The notes beneath the pieces were generated by a model. That model was not told the origin of the DNA. It searched no databases and saw nothing but the letters and a program-made list of their open reading frames with translations. From Consotaella salsifontis (GTDB lineage: Bacteria; Pseudomonadota; Alphaproteobacteria; Rhizobiales; Rhizobiaceae), in the NCBI RefSeq assembly GCF_900167365.1, contig NZ_FUXL01000003.1, forward strand, positions 248,001-312,000: DNA of 64,000 bases, written 5' to 3'. Each line of letters begins with the position of its first letter. Position 1 is the stretch's first letter. This document shows, piece by piece, positions 28,656 through 37,473 of the stretch. Made by a program: the position numbers and the translations under genes.

Positions 28656-28793
28656 TTCTTTCCTCCGTCTTGTTTGGAAACGCAGCGGCCGATGGGGCCG
28701 TGCGGGTGTTTGACCACTGGGCGGCGTTGATCGCGCCGCCCGACATCCCTCATGCCTGCCATGGCGCCACGCGCCGTAGCGGGCGCTTCTCGC

Positions 28794-29921
28794 TCAAAGG
28801 TAGCTGCGCAGGTATTCCGATAGGCAAAGGATCGCCATCGCCTGTCCGTAGGGCATCGAGGTGAGCTTGATGTTGCGGTAGAAGTCGAGGTCAGAGCCCA
28901 TCGCCGTGCCGAAGGAGACCTGCAAAAGCTCGCCCTCCGGGTTGATGTTGGCGACGATCCCCTTCACGGCCTTCTCCGCGACCGCCTGATAATCGGCTCC
29001 GATGTAACGCTTGCGCGCTGCCTTCATCAGACCGTAGGCAAAGCCGGCGGTGGCGGACGCCTCGACATAGCTGCCCTTGTCGTCGACCAACGTGTGCCAG
29101 AGGCCCGTCTTCTCGTCCTGGAACTTCGCGAGGGCGGCCACCTGGCGCTCCAGCGTCGCGATGAGATGGCGGCGCGTCGCATCCCCCGGCTCAAGGCCGA
29201 TCATCTCGATGAACTCGGGAATGGCGATCGTGATCCAGCTGTTGCCGCGGGCCCAGAGCGCCTTGGCGAAGTTATGGTTGCCATCGAAGGTCCAGCCATG
29301 GAACCAGAGGCCCGACTGGCGGTCGGCAAGATACTGGATGTGGAGGAGGAACTGATACTTCGCCTCCTCGACATATTCGGGTCGGCCGAGCAGCATTCCG
29401 ATCTTGGCGAGAGGCAGCACGCTCATCATCAGCGTGTCGTCCCACATCTGCTGGTCGTTGACGCTGTTGTAGACGATGTGCTGCAGCCCGCCCTCGCGGG
29501 TGCGGGGCATGTCGTACATCACCCAGTCGGCCCAAGCCTCGAGATAGGGGATGTAGGTGTGGTCGCGCGTGTGCTCGTAGAGATTGGCGAGCGTCAGGAA
29601 CGGGCAGACCGTGTTGATGTTCTTCGACGGCGTTCCCTCGGCAAGGCGAGCGGCAAACCAATCCTTGATGATCGCCATCGCCTTTGGATCAGCGGTCAGC
29701 TCGTAATATTTGAACAGGCCATAGAGCCCGATGCCGTGGGTCCATTCCCAGCCGGCCCAGCCCTTGGTGTCGATGACGCGGCCATCCTCCAGGCGAAGGA
29801 GAAATTCACCCGTCTCGTCGCGGATGTTGATGAGGTTGTCGGCCAACCGTCCGATGAGGCTGACAACCTCACCACGGGAAACGAAGTGCTCTTTCTGTCT
29901 GAGAAGTGGATGCAAGGGCAC
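28794..29921 (-). CDS. GH105 unsaturated rhamnogalacturonyl/glucuronyl hydrolase
   Basis: 375-aa (alpha/alpha)6-barrel enzyme of glycoside hydrolase family 105. No signal peptide, so it acts in the cytoplasm. GWAGWEWTHGIGLYGLFKYY and the pair Asp161/Asp162 in QMWDDTLMMSVLP are family-typical; W160-D161 aligns with the region of the catalytic acid. LWFHGWTFDGNHNFAKALWARGNSW is another conserved stretch. The enzyme hydrates the 4,5-double bond of unsaturated galacturonate and releases rhamnose, which the genes at 31459-35475 then consume. It is the first gene of the transcript GH105-dctP-dctQ-dctM-esterase. Confidence 0.93.
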   Translation of the reverse strand: MPLHPLLRQKEHFVSRGEVVSLIGRLADNLINIRDETGEFLLRLEDGRVIDTKGWAGWEWTHGIGLYGLFKYYELTADPKAMAIIKDWFAARLAEGTPSKNINTVCPFLTLANLYEHTRDHTYIPYLEAWADWVMYDMPRTREGGLQHIVYNSVNDQQMWDDTLMMSVLPLAKIGMLLGRPEYVEEAKYQFLLHIQYLADRQSGLWFHGWTFDGNHNFAKALWARGNSWITIAIPEFIEMIGLEPGDATRRHLIATLERQVAALAKFQDEKTGLWHTLVDDKGSYVEASATAGFAYGLMKAARKRYIGADYQAVAEKAVKGIVANINPEGELLQVSFGTAMGSDLDFYRNIKLTSMPYGQAMAILCLSEYLRSYL

Positions 29922-30345
29922 GCAACAAACCTCCGTTAACGCAGCGTCCGACGAATGCCTGAGCCTTTGCGGGCGGGATAGGCCGGCCTAGGGGCGGATC
30001 GATGCCGCCCGCCGAGCTTGGCCAAAGGGCATAAGCCCCTGGCATCTCGCCGGCGAACTCCCGTCAGAACCGAGGCTGAACCACGTCCAGGCAATTCTAG
30101 GAAAACGTTCTAGCCTGCCGCTGCATCGCCAGCCTTCGTGAAACTGTCACCCGCGACAGGCCTGCTGGCAGAAAATCGGAGGCGTCACTGAAAATGTGAC
30201 GCGAACGACCTTGTTGGACCGGAGCGCGGGCTGCTTGTCGCGGCGTGGTATTCAGAGGGAGGCGGTGCTTCGGGCATGCGAGATGCCAATGAGACGAGCC
30301 AAGGCCGTCGTCTCCTCGTGACCCATCAAACCGAAAATGGGGCGT
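29922..30345. other. Regulatory region upstream of the GH105-TRAP operon
   Basis: About 420 gene-free bases between the 3' end of the AraC regulator gene and the GH105 start. It contains a perfect inverted repeat (30182-30202), a related direct copy of its core (TGAAACTGTCACCCGCG around 30139-30157), and CTAGGAAAACGTTCTAG at 30097-30113, which has CTAG at both ends around AACGTT and looks LacI-operator-like. Confidence 0.5.
30182..30202. promoter_or_regulatory. Inverted repeat, candidate operator upstream of GH105
   Basis: GCGTCAC-TGAAAAT-GTGACGC, perfect 7-base arms with a 7-base spacer. The same core, TGAAAnTGTsAC, also appears about 43 bases closer to the gene. It lies about 260 bases upstream of the GH105 start. 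The binding protein is unknown; the AraC regulator at 30346 is the nearest candidate, although AraC proteins usually prefer direct repeats. Confidence 0.4.
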
Positions 30346-31185
30346 TCAGGAATCGAGATGATGCGGCAGGCGTCGGTATTCGCTCGGGGACATGCCCGTC
30401 ATCTTGCTGAAACTGTAGGAGAAGTAGTTGCTGTCGTTGAAGCCGCAGGCAAAGGCGACGTCGGTGATGCTCTCCTCGCTCTTGCGCAGAGCCCGCATCG
30501 CCCGGCTGAGGCGCAGCTTGACGAGATAGTTGTGTGGCGTCGTCGCGGTCGCATCGCGAAACAGCCGATTGAAGGTGCGCGACGAATAGCCGAACCGGCG
30601 CGCCAGATCGTCGAAATCGATATCCTCGGTGCAGTTGTGCCGCAGGTAATTGAGGATGTGGCCGAGTTTCGCGCTCTGAGGGATGCCGGTTTCGTCGTCC
30701 GCGAAGCGGGCGCGGGACAGAAGCACCGCGAGCTGGCTGAACAGTGCCTGCGCCATCACTTCGGCATGGATGCTCGATGAATGGGTTTCGCGTTCAAGGG
30801 CGGCGATCAGTGGTGCGATCTCGCCCAGCACGTCCTCCGTCACCTGCCAATGCCGGCGCACATTGTCCTCGCCGGCCGGCGCGCCGAGCATCACGCGCAG
30901 GAAATCGGGCGAGGGGGTGCGCTCGGGTCTAAAGAGGATGTTCGTGAGGTAGAGGTCGCTCACCTTTTCGTAGGAATGGTGGTCGTCCGCCTTGATATAG
31001 AAGAGTTCGCCGCAGGTGATGAAGTGCGGCTGCTCGTTGAGGATGTGCCAGCCGTTTCCGGAAAGCACGATCATGATCTCGTAGAACTCGTGATCGTGAA
31101 GCGGGAACGGGTCCTGCGGCGCTCTGGGTTCGACAACGACGGATTGCCTGTCGGACTCGAAAAATTCTCTGGCCAGCAGCTTCAT
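30346..31185 (-). CDS. AraC-family regulator with cupin domain (RhaR/RhaS-like)
   Basis: 279-aa activator. N-terminal cupin-like sugar-sensing domain (FPLHDHEFYEIMIVLSGNGWHILN, GELFYIKADDHHSY) and C-terminal double HTH (FDDLARRFGYSSRTFNRLFRDATATTPHNYL and SITDVAFACGFNDSNYFSYSFSKMTGMSPSEYRR). Layout and length match E. coli RhaR/RhaS. It sits between the rhamnose catabolic arm (divergent, plus strand) and the GH105-TRAP arm (downstream, same strand), so it probably switches both on in rhamnose. Confidence 0.9.
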   Translation of the reverse strand: MKLLAREFFESDRQSVVVEPRAPQDPFPLHDHEFYEIMIVLSGNGWHILNEQPHFITCGELFYIKADDHHSYEKVSDLYLTNILFRPERTPSPDFLRVMLGAPAGEDNVRRHWQVTEDVLGEIAPLIAALERETHSSSIHAEVMAQALFSQLAVLLSRARFADDETGIPQSAKLGHILNYLRHNCTEDIDFDDLARRFGYSSRTFNRLFRDATATTPHNYLVKLRLSRAMRALRKSEESITDVAFACGFNDSNYFSYSFSKMTGMSPSEYRRLPHHLDS

Positions 31186-31458
31186 TGCGAACCCACGGGG
31201 ACCCCTGGAGCGGGACTCGCGGCGACTGTCGTGGAAGGGGCGCCGGCACCGCGCGATGCCGCTGATCTCCTCCTCCGCCCAACAGCCGTTCTTCTATCCC
31301 GTCGGCTTCATATGTGAGTGATTGTGCCCGAATTTCGCGGCCCCGTCGATATCTTCGATTTGCGCGCGAGGGCCGGGGGGATTTTGGCCGCATCTTCAAG
31401 GCGCGCCGCGCGCCGCGCGGCCATTGTCGCCACGTAGGGAAGAACCCACGGGGCAGAC
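31186..31458. promoter_or_regulatory. Divergent promoter region araC / rhaB
   Basis: 273 bases between the regulator and the rhamnulokinase. GAACCCACGGGG occurs at 31189-31200, next to the regulator start, and again at 31442-31453, just before the kinase start, as direct repeats on the plus strand. I cannot place -35/-10 boxes with confidence. Confidence 0.4.
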
Positions 31459-32907
31459 ATGACATCGGGAAGCGTCGCGGTCGACATTGGTGCCAGCAGC
31501 GGCCGGGTTATCCTCGGCCATCTGGTCGACGGCCGCCTTGCCCTGACCGAAACCCACCGCTTTGAGACGCCTCTGGTGAGGGACCCTGCAACGGGTCTCC
31601 AGTCATGGGATCTCGTGCGGATCGAAGCCGAGATCCGCGCCGGCATCTCGGCCGCCGAAAGGCTCGGGCCGGTCGAGAGCGTCGGCATCGATACCTGGGG
31701 CGTCGACTATGTGCTTCTCGATGCGGCGGAGAATCCGGTCGGGCCGGCGGTGTCCTACCGCGACCACCGCACCGACGGTGTCATGGAAAGGATGGTGGAG
31801 CGGCTGTCGGCCGGCGACATCTACCGGCGCACGGGCATCCAGTTCATGCCGTTCAACACCATCTATCAGCTTGCGGCGACAGCCGAGACCCACCCGGAAT
31901 GGCTGGCGCGGGCCCACCGCTTCGCGATGATCCCGGACTACCTCCACTTCCGTCTCTGCGGCGTTCTGGCGAACGAGTACACCAACGCGACAACGACACA
32001 GATCTTCAACGTTTCGACCGACAACTGGGACTCAGAGCTTTTGGCCGCGGCTGGCGTCCGCCGACCGCTCATGAGCCGGCCCGTCGAGGCCGGCACTACT
32101 CTCGGCGAATTCGTCTCGGCGGCGAGCGGGCGCGCGATCAAGGTCATTGCGCCAGCCACTCACGACACCGGGTCGGCGGTGGCCGCCACACCGCTGATGT
32201 CGGCCGACGAGGCCTTCATCAGTTCGGGCACGTGGTCGCTCATGGGCTTCGAGAGCCGCGTTCCCTTCCTCGATGAACAGGCGCGAGCGCTCAACTTCTC
32301 CAACGAAGGCGGCGCGGAGCGACGGTTTCGCGTCCTCAAAAACATCATGGGCCTTTGGCTTATCCAGCGCGTGCGCGCCGAGTTGGGGAGCCCAAGCCAT
32401 GCCGATCTCGTCGCCTCGGCGGCCTCCTCACGTCCCTTTGCCGCGATCATCGATCCCGCCGATCAGCGCTTCCTCAACCCCGACAGCATGATTGAGGCGA
32501 TCCGCGCGGCCTGCATCGAGACGGAGCAAGAGCCGCCGGCCGATGCCGCGACCCTGGCGCGCTGCGTCTTCGACAGTCTGGCGCTTTCCTATCGCCGGGT
32601 GAAGGAGGAGATCGAGGCGTTGCGTGGGCAGAGCCTGCGGCGCGTGCGCATCGTCGGCGGTGGATGCCACAACGAGCTGCTCGACCAGCTGTGCGCCGAC
32701 GCGTGCGGCGTGCCGGTGACGGCCGGCCCGGTCGAGACGACGGCGCTCGGCAATCTCGCTGTTCAGCTGATGGCGCTCGGCCGCATCGCGTCTCTCGACG
32801 AGGCGCGGGCCATCGTTCTCGAATCCTTTCCACCCAGACAGTTCCTGCCGCGCGAGGCGGTGCCGGACGAGATCTGGCATCGCTTTTGTTCGCTTGCGAA
32901 GAAATGA
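31459..32907 (+). CDS. rhaB: Rhamnulokinase
   Basis: 482-aa FGGY-family kinase phosphorylating L-rhamnulose to rhamnulose 1-phosphate. N-terminal phosphate-1 motif [14 protein letters not shown], then [15 protein letters not shown], the [11 protein letters not shown] and [17 protein letters not shown] substrate segments, and C-terminal [28 protein letters not shown]. These run parallel to E. coli RhaB (for example [39 protein letters not shown]). First gene of rhaB-rhaA-rhaD-rhaM, 17 bases before rhaA. Confidence 0.96.
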   Translation: MTSGSVAVDIGASSGRVILGHLVDGRLALTETHRFETPLVRDPATGLQSWDLVRIEAEIRAGISAAERLGPVESVGIDTWGVDYVLLDAAENPVGPAVSYRDHRTDGVMERMVERLSAGDIYRRTGIQFMPFNTIYQLAATAETHPEWLARAHRFAMIPDYLHFRLCGVLANEYTNATTTQIFNVSTDNWDSELLAAAGVRRPLMSRPVEAGTTLGEFVSAASGRAIKVIAPATHDTGSAVAATPLMSADEAFISSGTWSLMGFESRVPFLDEQARALNFSNEGGAERRFRVLKNIMGLWLIQRVRAELGSPSHADLVASAASSRPFAAIIDPADQRFLNPDSMIEAIRAACIETEQEPPADAATLARCVFDSLALSYRRVKEEIEALRGQSLRRVRIVGGGCHNELLDQLCADACGVPVTAGPVETTALGNLAVQLMALGRIASLDEARAIVLESFPPRQFLPREAVPDEIWHRFCSLAKK

Positions 32908-32924
32908 GGGATCAGCAACCTTCG

Positions 32925-34196
32925 ATGACAGACAACAAGACCATTGAATCCGTCTATGGTTCGGCGTGCGAGCGCTTCTCCGCTTTCGGGATCGACGTGG
33001 AAGGGGCGCTGGAGCGCCTGGACGCCATCCCGATCTCGATGCATTGCTGGCAGGGCGACGACGTACTCGGCTTCGAGAAGGGCGCCGGGCCGCTGACGGG
33101 CGGCATTCAGGCGACGGGAAACTATCCGGGTCGGGCAAGGACTGCCGACGAGCTGCGCGCCGATCTGGATTTGGCAATGGCGCAGATCCCAGGCGCGAAG
33201 CGGCTGAACCTTCACGCGATCTATCTGGAGAGCGAGGCGCCGGTGGCGCGGGAAGCCATCGAGCCGAGGCATTTTACCGGCTGGGTGGACTGGGCGAAGG
33301 AGCGCAAGGTCGGCCTCGACTTCAACCCCACCTGCTTCTCCCATCCCTTGAGTGCGGACGGAATGACGCTGAGCCATCCCGACGCGGCAGTGCGCGATTT
33401 CTGGATCGCCCACTGTCAGGCGAGCCGCAAGGTCAGTGCCTTCTTCGGCGAGACGCTCGGCACGCCCTCGGTCATGAACATCTGGCTGCCGGACGGCATG
33501 AAGGACCTGCCGGCCGACCGCTTCGCACCCCGCGAACGCATGGCGGACGCGCTCGACGCCGTCATCGCGGACAAGCTGCCGCGCGAGCACCACAAGGATG
33601 CCATCGAGAGCAAGCTCTTCGGCCTGGGGCTCGAGAGCTACACCGTCGTCTCGGGCGAGTTCGCGCTCGGCTATGCCACGAGCCGCGACATCCTTCTGTG
33701 TCTCGACGCTGGCCATTTCCATCCGACCGAGGTCATCTCCGACAAGATCTCCTCGACCCTTCAGTTCGTCCCCGAGTTGCTGCTCCACGTCTCCCGCCCG
33801 GTCCGCTGGGACAGCGACCATGTGGTGCTGCTCGACGACGAGCTCCAGGCGATCGCCGTTGAGATCGTGCGCGGCGGCGCGCTCGACCGGGTGAATATCG
33901 GCCTCGACTTCTTCGACGCCTCGATCAACCGCGTGGCGGCTTGGGTCATCGGCACACGCAACATGCGAAAGGCGCTTCTGCGCGCCCTTCTCGATCCGAC
34001 GACGGCGCTGAGAAAGGCCGAGGCGGAACGTGACTTCACCACGCGCCTCGCCACCATGGAAGAGATGAAGTCGATGCCTTGGGGCGCCGTCTGGGACTTC
34101 TACTGCCTCAGCCGGAACGTGCCCGTCGGGCTCGACTGGCTCGAACCGATCAGAACTTACGAAAGAACCGTGCTCAGCAAGCGGAAGGCTGCATGA
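32925..34196 (+). CDS. rhaA: L-rhamnose isomerase (E. coli RhaA type)
   Basis: 423-aa metal-dependent isomerase converting L-rhamnose to L-rhamnulose. It belongs to the enterobacterial RhaA family rather than the RhaI family usual in rhizobia: [54 protein letters not shown] and [18 protein letters not shown] match E. coli RhaA almost word for word. Metal ligands Glu/Asp/His fall in these blocks. ATG at 32925 gives the family length (419 in E. coli); the longer upstream frame covers rhaB. The stop overlaps the rhaD start (ATGA). Confidence 0.97.
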   Translation: MTDNKTIESVYGSACERFSAFGIDVEGALERLDAIPISMHCWQGDDVLGFEKGAGPLTGGIQATGNYPGRARTADELRADLDLAMAQIPGAKRLNLHAIYLESEAPVAREAIEPRHFTGWVDWAKERKVGLDFNPTCFSHPLSADGMTLSHPDAAVRDFWIAHCQASRKVSAFFGETLGTPSVMNIWLPDGMKDLPADRFAPRERMADALDAVIADKLPREHHKDAIESKLFGLGLESYTVVSGEFALGYATSRDILLCLDAGHFHPTEVISDKISSTLQFVPELLLHVSRPVRWDSDHVVLLDDELQAIAVEIVRGGALDRVNIGLDFFDASINRVAAWVIGTRNMRKALLRALLDPTTALRKAEAERDFTTRLATMEEMKSMPWGAVWDFYCLSRNVPVGLDWLEPIRTYERTVLSKRKAA

Positions 34197-35047
34197 CGAT
34201 GGCACTGCATACCGAAGAATCCTGGTTCGTTGCCGGCATGGTCAAGGCCACGTCGGACATGTGGCTGAAGGGCTGGGACGAGCGCAACGGCGGCAACGTC
34301 TCCATGCGCCTGATGCCAGAGGACGTGGAGCCCTATCTCTCCTCCTGGAGCGGCACGCGGCTTTCACCGCTGGGAGAGCCCGTTCCCGAGCTTGCCGGCC
34401 AGTATTTCATCGTCACCGGCACCGGCAAATACTTCCGCAACGTCCAGCTCGACCCGGAAGCCAATCTTGGCGTCGTCCGCGTGCGGCCGGACGGTGCGGC
34501 AGTCGAGATCCTATGGGGCTATAGCGACGGCGGCGGCCCGACCTCCGAGCTTGCCTCGCACTTCAAGTCGCACCGCACCCGCCAGAAAGTGAGCGGCGGC
34601 ACCGACCGCGTCATCATGCACTGCCACGCGACCAACCTCCTGGCGCTGACTTACGTGCTCGACCTCGACCCGGTGAACGTGACGCGCGCCCTCTGGGAGG
34701 CGAGCACCGAATGTCTCGTCGTCTTCCCGCAAGGGGTCGGCACGATGCCGTGGCTGGTGCCCGGCACTGACGTTATCGGCGACGCGACGGCCGGAGAGAT
34801 GGCGAGTCACACGCTGGTCCTTTGGCCCTTCCATGGCGTCTTCGGCACCGGGGCAAGCCTCGACGAAGCGTTCGGGCTGATCGACACGGCGGAGAAGGCC
34901 TCCGAGGTGCTGGTCAAGGTGCTTTCGATGGGTGGGCCGCGCCAGACAATTTCCACGCAGAACCTCATCGACCTCGGCAAGCGCTTCGCCGTCCAGCCGA
35001 TGCCGGAAGCGATCGCCCTGGAGAAGTGGAAACTCGCCGGCGAATGA
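34193..35047 (+). CDS. rhaD: Rhamnulose-1-phosphate aldolase
   Basis: 284-aa class II aldolase cleaving rhamnulose 1-phosphate to dihydroxyacetone phosphate and L-lactaldehyde. [47 protein letters not shown], the zinc-binding [10 protein letters not shown] and the second His in [12 protein letters not shown] all follow E. coli RhaD. Translationally coupled to rhaA. About 10 residues longer than the E. coli protein, the excess lying around the [16 protein letters not shown] segment. Confidence 0.96.
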   Translation: MTMALHTEESWFVAGMVKATSDMWLKGWDERNGGNVSMRLMPEDVEPYLSSWSGTRLSPLGEPVPELAGQYFIVTGTGKYFRNVQLDPEANLGVVRVRPDGAAVEILWGYSDGGGPTSELASHFKSHRTRQKVSGGTDRVIMHCHATNLLALTYVLDLDPVNVTRALWEASTECLVVFPQGVGTMPWLVPGTDVIGDATAGEMASHTLVLWPFHGVFGTGASLDEAFGLIDTAEKASEVLVKVLSMGGPRQTISTQNLIDLGKRFAVQPMPEAIALEKWKLAGE

Positions 35048-35160
35048 TACCGGCGAACCTTTGAAGCAGCGTTTTCAAAGGTTCACTGGAAGGCTCGCGC
35101 CGATGCGCGAAGCGGCCCGGGCGCGAGCTCGTGCCGCCTACCATTCGACAGGAGAGGACG

Positions 35161-35475
35161 ATGATCCGCAAAGCCTTCGTCATGCAGGTCTTTCCCGACA
35201 GGCATGAGGAATATGAACGGCGACACGACGCGATCTGGCCGGACCTCGCGCGTACCCTCAAGGAGCACGGCGCCCATTCCTACGGCATCTGGCTGGACGC
35301 GAAGCGCAGCCTTCTCTTCGCGCACGTCGAGATCGAGTCGGAGGAGCGTTGGGCGGCCGTCGCCAAGACCGAAGTTTGCCAGCGCTGGTGGGCCTTCATG
35401 GCCGACGTGATGCCCGCCAATCCCGACAACAGCCCGGTCTCAGAGGATCTGAGGGCGGTGTTCTTCCTGCCCTGA
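35161..35475 (+). CDS. rhaM: L-rhamnose mutarotase
   Basis: 104-aa small dimeric enzyme that interconverts alpha- and beta-L-rhamnose so that RhaA receives its preferred anomer. [55 protein letters not shown] are near copies of the E. coli RhaM segments. ATG at 35161 has GGAGAGGACG upstream. Last gene of the rhamnose arm. Confidence 0.96.
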   Translation: MIRKAFVMQVFPDRHEEYERRHDAIWPDLARTLKEHGAHSYGIWLDAKRSLLFAHVEIESEERWAAVAKTEVCQRWWAFMADVMPANPDNSPVSEDLRAVFFLP

Positions 35476-36092
35476 CGGTTACCGGACCGATCCTCGAGAG
35501 TTATTCGGCGTCTTTGGCGGCATTGACGAAGGCGATGGCCGCGAAGCTGCTGGCATACTCCGCAACCGCTCCCGTTTCGGGGGCAAGGGCCTGCGGCTAG
35601 AAATTGTTGGCGGCGCTACGCCGACCCGTTTCGGCAGCATCGCATCATCAATTGGTGGTGCTTTCTTGAATTGGCGTCAGAACGTCTCCCGGCACGTCGA
35701 CGGCGTTCCTGGGCAGGCTTGCCGAACGCCGCACTACCTTCGACTTCATCGTAAGAAGCTTGCCCTCCTCGCGGATTTTGCCCGCAATGAGTCGGGTTTC
35801 GCTCCGCTTGAGGACGAGAGGGGTATGCGATGGGCCTGCCGTTTATTTGCCAGCAATCCAATGGCGGTGTTGCTCGCGTGAGTGTGTCGGATAGCCTCAC
35901 TTCTTCAAGATAGTGACCTGCGGCGCTGACCAAACAACGGGCCTGTTCATTGCAATCAGGCCAGGAAGGCGACCGAACGGAAGTCTGTCTGACACAAGAC
36001 TTTCTTCCTCATGATGCAAGTTGCGGTTGACTCTCCTCGACGAATTCTCAGATAGTAGTCCTAATTGACGCTTATGAAGAGAGATCGGCGCG
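35476..36092. other. Gene-free stretch after rhaM
   Basis: About 615 bases, less GC-rich than the flanks. The minus strand holds about 31 codons that read like a protein C-terminus (TGAVAEYASSFAAIAFVNAA) ending at the TAA at 35501-35503 but bounded by a stop on the other side; I read it as a fragment of a lost gene. The rest has no supported feature. Confidence 0.4.
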
Positions 36093-37193
36093 ATGGATCG
36101 GGCCAAGTGGAGGGCCGTCGCTGCCCTTATCGACTCGATCTACGACGGCGCTCTGAACGGGAATTTTCAGCCAGTCATCGATAGGCTTGCCGATGTGGCG
36201 CCGGAAGCGCTCGATGCGCTGCGCTTCCAGGGATGCGCTCTTGGCTGGGACCCCGCCCAAGCGGCCGGCGAGGCGATCTCGGCCCACGAATCCGACGAGG
36301 CTGTCGTCGCGCGATGCGCGGAATACAATCACGCCGTTAGCTCGACTCGTCCGACACGTCAGTCCATGGCGGCGAGGGATGATCGGGATGAGCGCGTCGC
36401 GCGTCAGAACCTCGAGAAGGACGAACACCGAGCCGGAGGGCGCCGTCTGCAACAGAATGGCCAGATCGGCGGCGGCGCCAACGAACGAAGGCCCGTCCAT
36501 GAGCTCGCGCAGATCCTGTTGCCGCACCTTCGCCGCGCGAGCGAGTTGCGTCGCCGACTCGGACATGCCGAACTCCTGATGGGCGCGGAGGTCACGCTCG
36601 ATCAACTCCGGCAGCCGGCCGCCATCCTTCGGGCGAATCGCGAAGTCGTTCATTCCAATCCTGTCGCAGAGAATCTAGCCGCACGTGGCATCCTGGCGAT
36701 TCGGCAGGACAGGCTCGTGTTGAGCCCGCCCCAAGCCGACGATCAATTCGCCCAACTCGTGGAACAGGCGTGCAGTGGCAACGAAGATCCCGGCCGCCAG
36801 CCAGGATTCGTCATGGCGCAAGCGGCGGAAAGCGCGCGGCTTTGCATCGTCGTGGCGCGCCTACCTCTGGATCGTGCCGCAAGCCCGACAACGCCGTTCG
36901 ATCGCTTCGGGGGAGACCCGTTGGCAGTCGCATTCATCACCGAGCTGAAAGGAACATCGATCGTTCCGCGAACCGTTCTGGAATCGGCCTTCGGACTCTC
37001 TCCGGCCGAGGCGCGGGTTGCCGTCGCGCTTGCCCAGGGACAGACGCTTGGTGAAATTGCCAAGAGCAGCCAGTTGTCGCGCAACACCGTGCGCAACCAG
37101 CTCGCCGCCGTCTTCGAGAAAACGGAGACCCGGCGGCAGGCCGAATTGATGCGCCTGATCGGTAAGTTGGGGCAAATTTTGCCCATCTTATAG
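36093..37193 (+). CDS. LuxR-family transcriptional regulator
   Basis: 366-aa protein with a C-terminal LuxR/GerE helix-turn-helix (FGLSPAEARVAVALAQGQTLGEIAKSSQLSRNTVRNQLAAVFEKTETRRQAELMRL). The middle has ILLPHLRRASELRRRL, a helix typical of this regulator family ahead of a PAS-like segment (LRQPAAILRANREVVHSN). Residues about 85-140 are extremely polar (RQSMAARDDRDERVARQNLE) and do not look like the family; see findings. It precedes the type I secretion island by 280 bases on the same strand and is the likely regulator. Confidence 0.75.
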   Translation: MDRAKWRAVAALIDSIYDGALNGNFQPVIDRLADVAPEALDALRFQGCALGWDPAQAAGEAISAHESDEAVVARCAEYNHAVSSTRPTRQSMAARDDRDERVARQNLEKDEHRAGGRRLQQNGQIGGGANERRPVHELAQILLPHLRRASELRRRLGHAELLMGAEVTLDQLRQPAAILRANREVVHSNPVAENLAARGILAIRQDRLVLSPPQADDQFAQLVEQACSGNEDPGRQPGFVMAQAAESARLCIVVARLPLDRAASPTTPFDRFGGDPLAVAFITELKGTSIVPRTVLESAFGLSPAEARVAVALAQGQTLGEIAKSSQLSRNTVRNQLAAVFEKTETRRQAELMRLIGKLGQILPIL

Positions 37194-37473
37194 TACATTT
37201 GTACCTTTTGGTTACGGTTCCATCACCCTTAGTCTGGCCAACGACACGATTTGGGAGGTGTCAGGCTGGCGGCGATTGCGGATGGAGGACTCGGAAGCGC
37301 TGCGTCGACTGCCTGCTGATGCTCAATCATAAATAGCAATATCTGGCGCGGAGGCATGCCTCCTCCGCGCCAGCTGATCAGCCTTACCCTGACGAGAGCA
37401 ATACGGGGTGCATTCGCACCGGGATCGGCACTGGCGTCCGGCAACGGATCCAGGCGAACAAGGAGACTTTGCC
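37194..37473. other. Upstream region of the first RTX cargo
   Basis: 280 bases. Contains the perfect hairpin at 37343-37373 and, at 37460-37466, the AAGGAGA ribosome binding site that fixes the GTG start of the cargo. No gene. Confidence 0.5.
37343..37373 (+). terminator. Strong hairpin between luxR-type gene and cargo
   Basis: CTGGCGCGGAGG and CCTCCGCGCCAG pair perfectly over 12 bases around CATGCCT. There is no T-run after it. It is about 150 bases past the regulator stop and 100 bases before the cargo start, so it could be a terminator for the regulator or a 5' leader structure for the cargo transcript. Confidence 0.45.
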
